A stretch of 64,000 nt of DNA from Acidobacteriota bacterium (GTDB taxonomy: Bacteria; Acidobacteriota; Terriglobia; Terriglobales; Acidobacteriaceae), in the NCBI GenBank assembly GCA_021780315.1, contig JAJXYY010000030.1, positions 1 through 64,000 of the forward strand, read 5' to 3'. The notes under the pieces are model-generated. The model ran no database searches and was not told where the DNA came from. It saw only the letters and a list, made by a program, of their open reading frames with translations. Within the stretch, counting starts at the first letter, position 1; each line of letters starts with the position of its first letter. Shown here one piece after another: positions 38,901 to 46,239 of the stretch. Position numbers and translations under genes: made by a program.

Positions 38901-40688
38901 GCCCAACCCGGAGCCACCATCTTCACCCCCGACGGCCAGGTCACCAAAGGCGTCGCCACCCGTGGCTTCGGCTGGGACATCAACTCCGCCTTCTCCCGCC
39001 CCCGCGGCGTAGTCTTCCCCATCGCCACCGCCGAGCACCCCGGCTCCTTCGGCCACACCGGCTTCACCGGCACCTCCCTCTGGATCGACCCCACTACCAA
39101 CACCTACGTCATCCTTCTCTCCAACGCCATCCACCCCCGCGGCGCACCCCCCATCTCCACACTCCGCGGCCAAATAGCCACCGCCGCCGCCCTCGCCCTT
39201 GGCCTCGCCTCCGCACGCTCCGCTGAGTGCGATCAGCCCAACACCTTCTGCGATCCCTCGAAACGGCCAAAAGAAGCCACAACCCTGGGTGCCCCACATC
39301 TCGTTTCTGAGATGTGGGCATCAAGCGAAGCTCGACCGTCTTCCCCCACGCCACTCCCCACTTCCACTCCCGCCACCCTCACCGGCATCGACACCCTCGA
39401 AGCCACCCGCTTCGCTGCTCTCGCCTCCGCCGCCGCTCGCCACCACAACACCCTCCGCCTCGGCCTCCTCACCAACCACACCGGCCTCGACGCCATGCAC
39501 CGCCGCACCATCGACATCCTCTTCTCCGACGCCCCCAAAGACGTCCCCGGCCTTCGCCTCACCGCCCTCTTCTCTCCCGAGCACGGTATCCTCGGCGCCG
39601 CCGACACCGAACACATCGGCAACGACACTGACCCCACCACCCACCTCCCCATCCTCTCCCTCTACGGACCCCACGACACCGACAAGCGTCCCTCCCACGA
39701 TGCCCTCGTCAACCTCGACGCCGTCGTCATCGACCTCCAGGACGCCGGTGTCCGCTTCTACACCTACGAGTCCGTCGTCGGCTACTTCCTCGAAGCCGCA
39801 GCCGCCGAGCGCACCCTCGGCCACAACCTCGAAGTCATCCTCCTCGACCGTCCCAACCCCCTCGGCGGCCTCGCCATTCAGGGCCCCATCTCCGACGCCG
39901 ATCTCTCCTCCTACACCGCCTACATGCCGCTCCCCATCCGCCACGGCCTCACTCTCGGCGAACTCGCCCGCTATATCAACGGAGAGCGCCGCCTCCCCAG
40001 CCCCACCTCCCCCAATATGTTTCTCCCCCTCAGTGCCCCGCTCACCGTCGTCCCCATGCAGTACTGGCGTCGCAGCATGTACTACGACGACACTGGTCTC
40101 GCTCCCCACGGCGAGTGGCCCACCCCCAGCCCCAACCTACGCTCCCTTACCGCAGCCACCCTCTACCCCGGCGTCGCCCTGCTCGAAACCACCAACGTCT
40201 CCGTAGGCCGCGGCACCGACACTCCCTTCCAGCACATCGGAGCCTGCTGGGCTCCCCTCAAGCCCCCCGCAAAAAAATCCCCACCCCGCACCACCTGCGC
40301 CCCCGAAGACCAGGTCGACGGCCCCGCCCTCGCCGCCTACCTCACCGCACGCCATATCCCCGGCGTCACCTTCGCCCCCACCACCTTCACCATCCCGGAT
40401 GACGCCAACCGCTACCCCTACCACGGCCTCAGCATCAACGGCGTTGCCATCACCCTCACCAACCGCACCCTCCTCGACGCTCCCGAACTCGGCATCGAAC
40501 TCATCGCCGCCCTCCACCACCTCTACCCCAACCGCTTCGACCTCGCCAAAGCAGCCACCCTCATCGCCAGCGTCAACACCATGCAATCCCTCGCCAACAA
40601 CGAAGATCCCCGCACCATCGCCGCCGCCTGGGCAGCCGAACTCAACGCCTTCAACCAGCGCCGCCAACCCTACCTCCTCTACCCCTAG
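35958..40688 (+). CDS. Apparent triple fusion: sodium:solute symporter (SSS), beta-lactamase-fold serine hydrolase, and DUF1343/NamZ (exo-N-acetylmuramidase-like) domain
   Basis: TTG start with AGGAGA 5' of it; single open frame for 1576 aa. SSS 35958-~37600 ('FDLALILIYLIGITLFGLRF..'); hydrolase ~37930-39230 (S-x-x-K 'DMASLTK'); DUF1343 ~39380-40688 ('RLGLLTNHTGLDAMHRRTIDIL', 'LFSPEHGILG', 'VVIDLQDAGVRFYTYESV'). ORF track's 34872 start is antisense to the kinase. Confidence 0.8.
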   Translation: MPLSLTALIASLPPALPQHLRPFDLALILIYLIGITLFGLRFRKTTSTGAPDRSLKSYFLANNTIPWWAIALSIVSAETSTLTIISIPGVAFTGDFGFLQIVIGYMLGRIVVAVLFLPKYFHGEMLTAYQLIDRRFGPTLHKVTASLFLLTRAAAEGVRVFAVSIVVGIAIGTNDTLSIAIISFLTLLYTFEGGMTAVIWTDVVQMAIYIGGTLVAIFTLGTHVPGGWQHIHTVTSATHKLTVFHFAFNLTQSYTFWAGILGGTFLTMASHGTDQLMVQRMLAARNLRESRLALLSSGVVIFFQFTLFLLIGAGLYVFYNLHPQIFSSPDRIFPTFIVSQMPIGTAGLLVAAILAAAMSNLSAALNSLSSTTVVDFYMHWRRVPHAHDSSTVGCVGEASRPSTEAAISDRERIFVSRASTVLWAFVLFAIAVYSIHTGGKGHVVETGLSIASVAYGCLLGVFLLGTLTQYATQTGTIIGMITGFALNLYLWQGNFPVHLGPITIPHIAFTWYVLIGAIVTFAIGSLASLIFRKQSTHKAVAAAALILCLSLTHHASAQTRAPHLHASLIVAKPGIGETAPSTTASPPQTPKQNSAAPTRTTPLSKIKLPAPAFALASRYPKASALGLSPLAQNTGLQPLGYALLQSTTNPARATPDFTPINTLINNAIAAHKIPGAVVVIGHNGKIAFEQAYGVRKLAGEPSPFGTAAEPMTEDTIFDMASLTKVLVTTTAIMQLYELHKLDVDDPVAKYLPDFAANGKQNVTIRELLTHYSGLPEDVDLKDPWGLTAPDKAEGIRRALASSLVATPGTHFEYSDINFITLGALVEKLSGQPLDVYAREHIFIPLGMAGTRYHPFEKACGPIQRLGADILLPRFNATQRRPSGDCMVGWTPADSNTAPTAHDNEGSPATNPDFDHLLRGTVHDPTTRRMGGVAGHAGVFSSAHDLSLFAQALLDKLLSNTGPFPLQQSTLQLMPRPQQPPTAQPGATIFTPDGQVTKGVATRGFGWDINSAFSRPRGVVFPIATAEHPGSFGHTGFTGTSLWIDPTTNTYVILLSNAIHPRGAPPISTLRGQIATAAALALGLASARSAECDQPNTFCDPSKRPKEATTLGAPHLVSEMWASSEARPSSPTPLPTSTPATLTGIDTLEATRFAALASAAARHHNTLRLGLLTNHTGLDAMHRRTIDILFSDAPKDVPGLRLTALFSPEHGILGAADTEHIGNDTDPTTHLPILSLYGPHDTDKRPSHDALVNLDAVVIDLQDAGVRFYTYESVVGYFLEAAAAERTLGHNLEVILLDRPNPLGGLAIQGPISDADLSSYTAYMPLPIRHGLTLGELARYINGERRLPSPTSPNMFLPLSAPLTVVPMQYWRRSMYYDDTGLAPHGEWPTPSPNLRSLTAATLYPGVALLETTNVSVGRGTDTPFQHIGACWAPLKPPAKKSPPRTTCAPEDQVDGPALAAYLTARHIPGVTFAPTTFTIPDDANRYPYHGLSINGVAITLTNRTLLDAPELGIELIAALHHLYPNRFDLAKAATLIASVNTMQSLANNEDPRTIAAAWAAELNAFNQRRQPYLLYP
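37102..37160. repeat. GGGTGCCCCA hairpin element inside the SSS coding region
   Basis: GGGTGCCCCATGCACACGACAGTTCCACCGTCGGGTGCGTGGG; arms pair except one G.U and one mismatch. Confidence 0.75.
37812..37879. repeat. Second palindromic element: TACCCC...GGGGTA with two internal hairpins
   Basis: TACCCC AAGGCTTCAGCCTT GGG ... CCGGGCTTCAGCCCC TGGGGTA, within the hydrolase linker. Confidence 0.65.
39288..39339. repeat. GGGTGCCCCA hairpin element at the hydrolase/DUF1343 junction
   Basis: GGGTGCCCCACATCTCGTTTCTGAGATGTGGGCATC; perfect CCCACATCTC/GAGATGTGGG stem. Confidence 0.8.
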
Positions 40689-40840
40689 CCCTTGCATTTG
40701 CCTTCTATCCCCTAACCCCTACCCCCTCTACCCTGCCCTTCAGACGTATCCACCTCACCACTCCTCCACACAATATTCATCACCTCGTCGCCTACAGTGC
40801 GTCACAATATACGAATCAGTTTCAAAAGGGAGCCCGATCC

Positions 40841-41515
40841 ATGCCCCGCATTAACTTCCAGCAGCAACTCGTCGCTCTCAAAGACAAACTCCTCGCTATG
40901 GCAGCCCTCTCGCAGCAGGCTCTGGGCCTCGCGCTCGAAGCCTACATCGCCACCGACCTCAGCCTCTGCGAGCACGTCTTCGAGATCGAGAACGCCATCA
41001 ACACAGCCGAAACCTCCGTCGACGAGATGGCCTACGACCTCCTCGCCAAAGAGCAGCCCATGGCCATCGATCTCCGCTTCATCCTCTCCGTCATCAAGAT
41101 CAACGGTGATCTCGAACGCATCGGCGACCAGGCATCCAACATCGCCCAGCGCGCCCGCACCATGAAGGACATGCCGCCCATCTCTCTGCCCCTCGACATC
41201 CCCGACATGGGAGAAAAAGTCGGAGTCATGATCCGCACCGCCATCCAGGCGCTCCTCGAGGCAGACGCTAAACTCGCCGAACACGTCCTCAAATTGGACG
41301 ACGAGATAGACGACATGAACCGAACCGTTCAGGCTGAACTCGTCGAAGCCATGCAGCGGCAACCGGAACTCAGCAGTCAGGCCCTCAACGCCATCATCGT
41401 CTCCCGAAACCTCGAGCGTGCCGCCGACCACGCCACCAACATCGCAGAAGACGTCATCTTCTGGGTCCGCGGCTCCGACGTCCGCCACAAACTCTCCCTC
41501 TCCGAAGCCGACTAG
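40841..41515 (+). CDS. phoU: Phosphate signaling complex protein PhoU
   Basis: 'LLAMAALSQQALGLALEAYIATDLSLCEHVFEIENAINTAETSVDEMAYDLLAKEQPMAIDLRFILSVIKINGDLERIGDQASNIA'. Confidence 0.93.
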   Translation: MPRINFQQQLVALKDKLLAMAALSQQALGLALEAYIATDLSLCEHVFEIENAINTAETSVDEMAYDLLAKEQPMAIDLRFILSVIKINGDLERIGDQASNIAQRARTMKDMPPISLPLDIPDMGEKVGVMIRTAIQALLEADAKLAEHVLKLDDEIDDMNRTVQAELVEAMQRQPELSSQALNAIIVSRNLERAADHATNIAEDVIFWVRGSDVRHKLSLSEAD

Positions 41516-41621
41516 CCCCTCATCCAACACCACACAACACTGCAGCACTTTTGCTTGACATCCCATAAACCTCTCAGTACCCTTAATACAAATGTTCAGT
41601 CACTTCATGCAGGCCGAAGCC

Positions 41622-41687
41622 ATGGGAACCACCTGTTGTCCGGGTGCCGCGCGCTACTGCCTTTGTCTGAACTCGATGACCACCTAA
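41622..41687 (+). CDS. Candidate cysteine-rich leader peptide MGTTCCPGAARYCLCLNSMTT (in-frame upstream ATGs at 41592 and 41607)
   Basis: Four Cys codons (TGT TGT ... TGC CTT TGT) within 11 codons, ending 32 nt before an intrinsic terminator that precedes the sulfite reductase gene. Below the ORF-track size cutoff. Confidence 0.6.
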   Translation: MGTTCCPGAARYCLCLNSMTT

Positions 41688-41718
41688 AGTCTCGAACCCC
41701 ACAGCAAATGCACACCGC

Positions 41719-41745
41719 GCCCACTCATCCAGTGGGCTTTTTCTT
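41719..41745 (+). terminator. Intrinsic terminator in the sulfite reductase leader (candidate attenuator)
   Basis: GCCCACT-catcc-AGTGGGC followed by TTTTTCTTTT, 67 nt upstream of the sir ATG. Confidence 0.8.
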
Positions 41746-41811
41746 TTGCCCCATCCTCAAAAAATCCAGCGCTTTCACTCTGCTCTTCGCCGAAAAAGGA
41801 ACGAACCCATC

Positions 41812-43548
41812 ATGACCGACCTCGCCGCCACACCCGCCGCCCCCGCAGTCAAAGAAACCAAGGCCCAGAAGTCCGAGCGCCTCAAGCTCGCCAAAAACCC
41901 CTGGGAAGCATGGGACGAAGTCCGCGAGTACGCCAAAGGCGGACGCGACACCGTCGCTCCCGAGTGGACCGGCCTCTACTTCAAGTGGTGGGGCGTCTAC
42001 ACCCAGGGCGACGGCCTCGGTGTCACCGGTGGCTCCGGCGGAGAAGGCAAAACCAGCCCCTACTTCATGATGCGCATCGGCATGCCCAACGGCCTGCTCA
42101 CCTCCCACCAGACCCGCGTCATCGCCAACCTCACCAAAAAGAACGCACGCAACCTCGCCGACATCACCACCCGCCAGAACATCCAGCTCCACTGGCTCAC
42201 CATCGACTCCCTCGTCGAAACCGTAGACGCCCTCACCGAGATCAACCTCTCCCCCAAAGGAGCCTGCGGCGACGTCGTCCGTAACGTCACCGGATGCCCT
42301 CTCGCTGGCATCGACGGCCACGAACTCATCGATTCCAGCCCCCTCGCCGTCGAGGTCGCCCACCTCCTCACCGCCAACCCCGAGTTCTACAACCTCCCCC
42401 GCAAGTTCAAAATCTCCATCACCGGCTGCCCCATCTGGTGCACCTACCCAGAGATCAACGACGTAGCCCTCACCGCCATCAAGCGCACCGTCAACGGTGT
42501 CGATGAGATCGGCTACACCCTCCGCGTCGGCGGCGGCCTCTCCACCGAGCCACACCTCGCTGTACGCATCCCCGCCTTCATCCCCCAGGACAAGGCCCTC
42601 GAAGTCGTCACCGCCATGGTCCGCATCTTCAAGGAGCAGACCGCCCTCCGCGAGAACCGCACCCGCGCCCGCATCAAGTACCTCTTCATGCGCCACGGCT
42701 GGACCGCCGAGTCCATGCTCGAAGCCATCGAAGCCAAACTCGGCTACAAACTCGATCCCAGCCCCGTCTCCGAAGACACCGTCCCCGACGACGTCTACCG
42801 CGATCACATCGGCATCACCCCGCAGAAGCAGCCCGGCCTCAGCACCGTCGGAGCTTCCGTCCTGAACGGTCGCCTCTCCGGCGACCAACTCGCCAAACTC
42901 GCCGACCTCGCCGACAAATACGGCAACGGACAACTCCGCGCCACCATCGGGCAGAACATCCTCATCACCAACGTCCCCGACCGCGAAGCCGCCGCACTCG
43001 TCATCGAACTCAACAGCATCGGCCTCCACGTCGACACCTCCGCCTTCTGGCGCGGAGCCATCGCCTGCACCGGCACCGAGTTCTGCAAGCTCGCCATCGC
43101 AGAGACCAAGGGCTTCAACAAGTGGCTCGTCTCCGAACTCGAAGACCGCCTCCCCGGCTTCGACCAGCAGGTCCGCATCAACGTCACCGGATGCACCAAC
43201 TCCTGCGGACAAAGCTGGATCGCAGACATCGGCCTCGAAGGCAAAAAAATCAAGAAGGACGGAAAAATGGTCGACGCCTTCTACTTCTGCCTCGGAGGAG
43301 CCGTCGGCAAGTACGCCAGCATCGCCCGCCAGATCGGCTTCCGCGCCGCCGCCGAAGACTGCCCCGACGCCATCGAGCGCCTCCTCAACACCTACCTCGA
43401 AACCCGCAACCCAGGCGAAGACCTCCGCGCCTACTTCGCACGCCACGACGACGAAGCCCTCCGCACCCAACTCGCCGGAGCCAACCTCGAACCCGTCCAG
43501 CGTGACAATCCTCCCGTCCTCGTAGGCTTCCACGCCCCCGGCGAATAG
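41812..43548 (+). CDS. Ferredoxin-type assimilatory sulfite/nitrite reductase (siroheme/4Fe-4S)
   Basis: 'NVTGCPLAGIDGHELIDSS', 'ISITGCPIWCTYPE', 'ACTGTEFCKLAIAETKGF', 'NVTGCTNSCGQSWIADIGL'; RBS AAGGAA. Followed by siroheme genes. Confidence 0.92.
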   Translation: MTDLAATPAAPAVKETKAQKSERLKLAKNPWEAWDEVREYAKGGRDTVAPEWTGLYFKWWGVYTQGDGLGVTGGSGGEGKTSPYFMMRIGMPNGLLTSHQTRVIANLTKKNARNLADITTRQNIQLHWLTIDSLVETVDALTEINLSPKGACGDVVRNVTGCPLAGIDGHELIDSSPLAVEVAHLLTANPEFYNLPRKFKISITGCPIWCTYPEINDVALTAIKRTVNGVDEIGYTLRVGGGLSTEPHLAVRIPAFIPQDKALEVVTAMVRIFKEQTALRENRTRARIKYLFMRHGWTAESMLEAIEAKLGYKLDPSPVSEDTVPDDVYRDHIGITPQKQPGLSTVGASVLNGRLSGDQLAKLADLADKYGNGQLRATIGQNILITNVPDREAAALVIELNSIGLHVDTSAFWRGAIACTGTEFCKLAIAETKGFNKWLVSELEDRLPGFDQQVRINVTGCTNSCGQSWIADIGLEGKKIKKDGKMVDAFYFCLGGAVGKYASIARQIGFRAAAEDCPDAIERLLNTYLETRNPGEDLRAYFARHDDEALRTQLAGANLEPVQRDNPPVLVGFHAPGE

Positions 43549-43650
43549 CTCCACCCTCCGGTGGCCTCTCCTGCATCCTCGCAAAAGAGGCCACCCCCAA
43601 CACCCAACACCACTCCCGCAACACCCGCTATCATCTCAATGGGAGTAACC

Positions 43651-44304
43651 ATGGATCTCTTCCCCATCTTCCTCAAACTCACTGGCCGCCGCTGTCTCGT
43701 CATCGGAGCAGGCAACCTCGCCGAATCCAAAATCGAGTCCCTCCGCGCCGCCCACGCCGATGTCACCGTCATCGCACCCGACGCCCGTCCCCGCATCCTC
43801 GACATGGCTGCCTCCGGCGAACTCCACTTCCTCCAGCGACCCTTCGCTCCGGGCGACGTGCTCAGCTACTTCCTCGTCGTCACCGCCACCGACAACCCTG
43901 CCGTCAACCGCGCCGTCTACCAGGAAGCCGTAGCCCAGAACATCATCTGCAACGCCGTAGACGACCCACCCTTCTGCGACTTCTACTTCCCGTCCGTCGT
44001 CCGCCGCGGAGACCTCCAGATCGCAATCTCCACCGCCGGAGCCTCCCCCGCACTCGCCCAGCGCCTCCGCAAGGAGATCAACGCCCAACTCCCCCTCGAC
44101 ACCGGAGACTGGCTCACCGACCTCGGCAACCTCCGCCGCGAAGTCACCCAGATCGAGCCCCTCAACGAAGAGCGCAAGCTCCTCCTCCACCAACTCGCCC
44201 AGCGTGAAGTCTGCGGATTCGACCAGTGCCCTTCTCGCGTCCTCGCCCGCCAACACGCCAAAACCAACCCCCTCCCGCATCCAGAAAAAGAGACCCCGCA
44301 GTGA
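43651..44304 (+). CDS. Precorrin-2 dehydrogenase / sirohydrochlorin ferrochelatase (CysG N-terminal/Met8-like)
   Basis: 'LFPIFLKLTGRRCLVIGAGNLAESKIESLRAAHADVTVIAPDA'; GGAG before ATG 43651. Confidence 0.9.
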   Translation: MDLFPIFLKLTGRRCLVIGAGNLAESKIESLRAAHADVTVIAPDARPRILDMAASGELHFLQRPFAPGDVLSYFLVVTATDNPAVNRAVYQEAVAQNIICNAVDDPPFCDFYFPSVVRRGDLQIAISTAGASPALAQRLRKEINAQLPLDTGDWLTDLGNLRREVTQIEPLNEERKLLLHQLAQREVCGFDQCPSRVLARQHAKTNPLPHPEKETPQ

Positions 44305-45053
44305 GCACTGACTCCCAGCCCGGTACCGTCTACCTCGTCGGCGCAGGCCCCGGCGACCCCTCCCTACTCACCCTGCGCGCCGCCGATCTCCTCCGCACCT
44401 GCGACGTCATCCTCCCCGACGACCTCGTCTCCGACGAAATCCTCGACCTCGCCAGCCCCACCGCCAACATCATCCCCGTCGGCAAGCGCTGCGGCCAGCC
44501 CCGCATCACCCAGGCCGGCATCCACGCCCTCATGCTCGAACACGCCACCCAAGGCTCCTCCGTCCTCCGCCTCAAGTCCGGCGACCCTCTCATCTTCGGC
44601 CGCGCCGGCGAGGAGATGGCCTTCCTCCGCCAGCACCACATCCCTTTTGAGATCGTCCCCGGCATCACCTCTGCCTTCGCCGCTGCCGCCGCCCTCCAGA
44701 CCCCTCTCACCGACCGCACCTCCGCCAGCAAACTCATCCTCGCCACCGCCCACCACGCCGCCGGTAAACTCGCTCTCCCCTCCTGGCAAGGTGCCTTCCC
44801 CGACGAGTCCACCCTCGTCCTCTACATGCCCGGCCGCGACTTCACCACCCTCGCCACCGACCTCATCGCCTCCGGCATCCCCGCCCACACCCCCTGCGTC
44901 GCCGTCAGCAAAGCCACCACCCCCGACCAGTTCGTCACCTCCACCACCCTCCAACACCTCGGTACCGCCACCATCGGCCCCGCACCCGTCCTCCTACTCA
45001 TCGGACACGCCATCCAACCCGCACCACAGCTCCCCATCCCCAAAACCAGCTAA
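44301..45053 (+). CDS. cobA: Uroporphyrinogen-III C-methyltransferase
   Basis: GTG start overlapping the previous stop (GTGA); 'GTVYLVGAGPGDPSLLTLRAADLLRTCDVILPDDLVSDEIL', 'LRLKSGDPLIFGRAGEEMAFL'. Confidence 0.92.
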   Translation: MSTDSQPGTVYLVGAGPGDPSLLTLRAADLLRTCDVILPDDLVSDEILDLASPTANIIPVGKRCGQPRITQAGIHALMLEHATQGSSVLRLKSGDPLIFGRAGEEMAFLRQHHIPFEIVPGITSAFAAAAALQTPLTDRTSASKLILATAHHAAGKLALPSWQGAFPDESTLVLYMPGRDFTTLATDLIASGIPAHTPCVAVSKATTPDQFVTSTTLQHLGTATIGPAPVLLLIGHAIQPAPQLPIPKTS

Positions 45054-45083
45054 ACTGGCTCCAACAACATCGGAGCCACCACC

Positions 45084-45557
45084 ATGAAGTCCTACTTCAC
45101 CAGATTCTTCCTCGCCGCACTCCTCCCCCTTCTGGCCTTCACCACCGCAGCCAACGCCCAGAACGCCCCTGCATCCTCCATCCCCACCGCCGCACTCCTC
45201 CAGCCAGCCGAACTCGCCGCCGCCCTCAAAACCCCCACCCCCCACAAGCCTCTCATCCTTCAGGTAGGCTCCCACGTCCTCTTCGCCGAAGCCCACATCC
45301 CCGGCTCCGAGTACGCCGGGCCCACCGGCCAGTCCTCCGGCCTCCAGACCCTCCGCGACCGCGTCGCCCACCTCCCCAAAGACTCCGCCATCATCCTCTA
45401 CTGCGGCTGCTGCCCCTGGAGCCGCTGCCCCAACATCGCCCCCGCCTACTCGCTCCTGCGTTCCCTCGGCTACACCCACCTCCAGGTCCTCTACCTCGCC
45501 GAAGACTTCGGCACCAACTGGGTCGACAAGGGCTATCCCACCACCAAAGGCCGCTAA
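45084..45557 (+). CDS. Secreted rhodanese-like protein
   Basis: Signal peptide; 'EAHIPGSEYAGP', 'IILYCGCCPWSRCPNIAPAYSLLRSLGY'. Confidence 0.82.
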   Translation: MKSYFTRFFLAALLPLLAFTTAANAQNAPASSIPTAALLQPAELAAALKTPTPHKPLILQVGSHVLFAEAHIPGSEYAGPTGQSSGLQTLRDRVAHLPKDSAIILYCGCCPWSRCPNIAPAYSLLRSLGYTHLQVLYLAEDFGTNWVDKGYPTTKGR

Positions 45558-45561
45558 CCTC

Positions 45562-46092
45562 ATGAATCCACGCCCCTTCGCACTCCTCCTGTCCCTCGGC
45601 CTCAGCACGCCTTCGCTCCTTACCCAGACCCACCCCACCTCGGCACCGCACGCCAGACAGACCGCTAAATCCACCGCCAAGCTCGCCCCCGACTTCACCC
45701 GCTCCGACCTCACCGGCAAACCCATCCACCTCTCCGCCTATCGCGGAAAACTCGTCCTGCTCAACTTCTGGGCCACCTGGTGCGGCCCCTGCCTCGCAGA
45801 GATTCCACGCTTCTCCGCCTGGCAGCAAAAGTATGCCGCCCACGGCCTTCAGGTCATCGGCGTCTCCATGGACGACGAAGCCGCTCCCGTACAAAAGGTC
45901 TATCGCAAATTCCAGCTCACCTACCCCGTCGTCATCGGCGACGAGCACCTCGGCAACCTCTACGGCGGCATCCTCGGACTCCCCATCACCTATCTCGTCG
46001 ATCCCCAGGGCCACATCCTCGCCCGCTACCAGGGCGAACCCAACCTCTCCCAACTCGAAGCTACCATCCAGAAAAATCTCCCCACCCCCTAG
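45562..46092 (+). CDS. TlpA/ResA-like thiol:disulfide protein
   Basis: 'LLNFWATWCGPCLAEIPRFSAWQQKYAAHGLQVIGVSMDDE' CxxC motif; N-terminal signal. Confidence 0.9.
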   Translation: MNPRPFALLLSLGLSTPSLLTQTHPTSAPHARQTAKSTAKLAPDFTRSDLTGKPIHLSAYRGKLVLLNFWATWCGPCLAEIPRFSAWQQKYAAHGLQVIGVSMDDEAAPVQKVYRKFQLTYPVVIGDEHLGNLYGGILGLPITYLVDPQGHILARYQGEPNLSQLEATIQKNLPTP

Positions 46093-46239
46093 ATACCACC
46101 GCTCCACTCCGAACCGCCAAGCAACTATTTCACTGAACTTGCGTTCATACTTACAAGAGTCGGGAGCGCTAAAGCCCTGAACTCTTGCAGCATCCCCATC
46201 GGCCCATCAGCCCCTAGAGGAACTGCCAGGAGGCTAACA

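Noticed and set aside
41590-41745. SAM or cobalamin riboswitch upstream of sulfite reductase
   Set aside because: No recognisable riboswitch core sequence; a Cys-rich leader peptide plus terminator explains the region better.
41555-41815. 86-aa ORF in the sulfite reductase leader
   Set aside because: Different frame from the Cys-rich leader, spans the terminator and overlaps the sir start; no motif.
41725-43584. 619-aa minus ORF
   Set aside because: Antisense to the sulfite reductase; Asp/Glu/Gly/Val-rich shadow.
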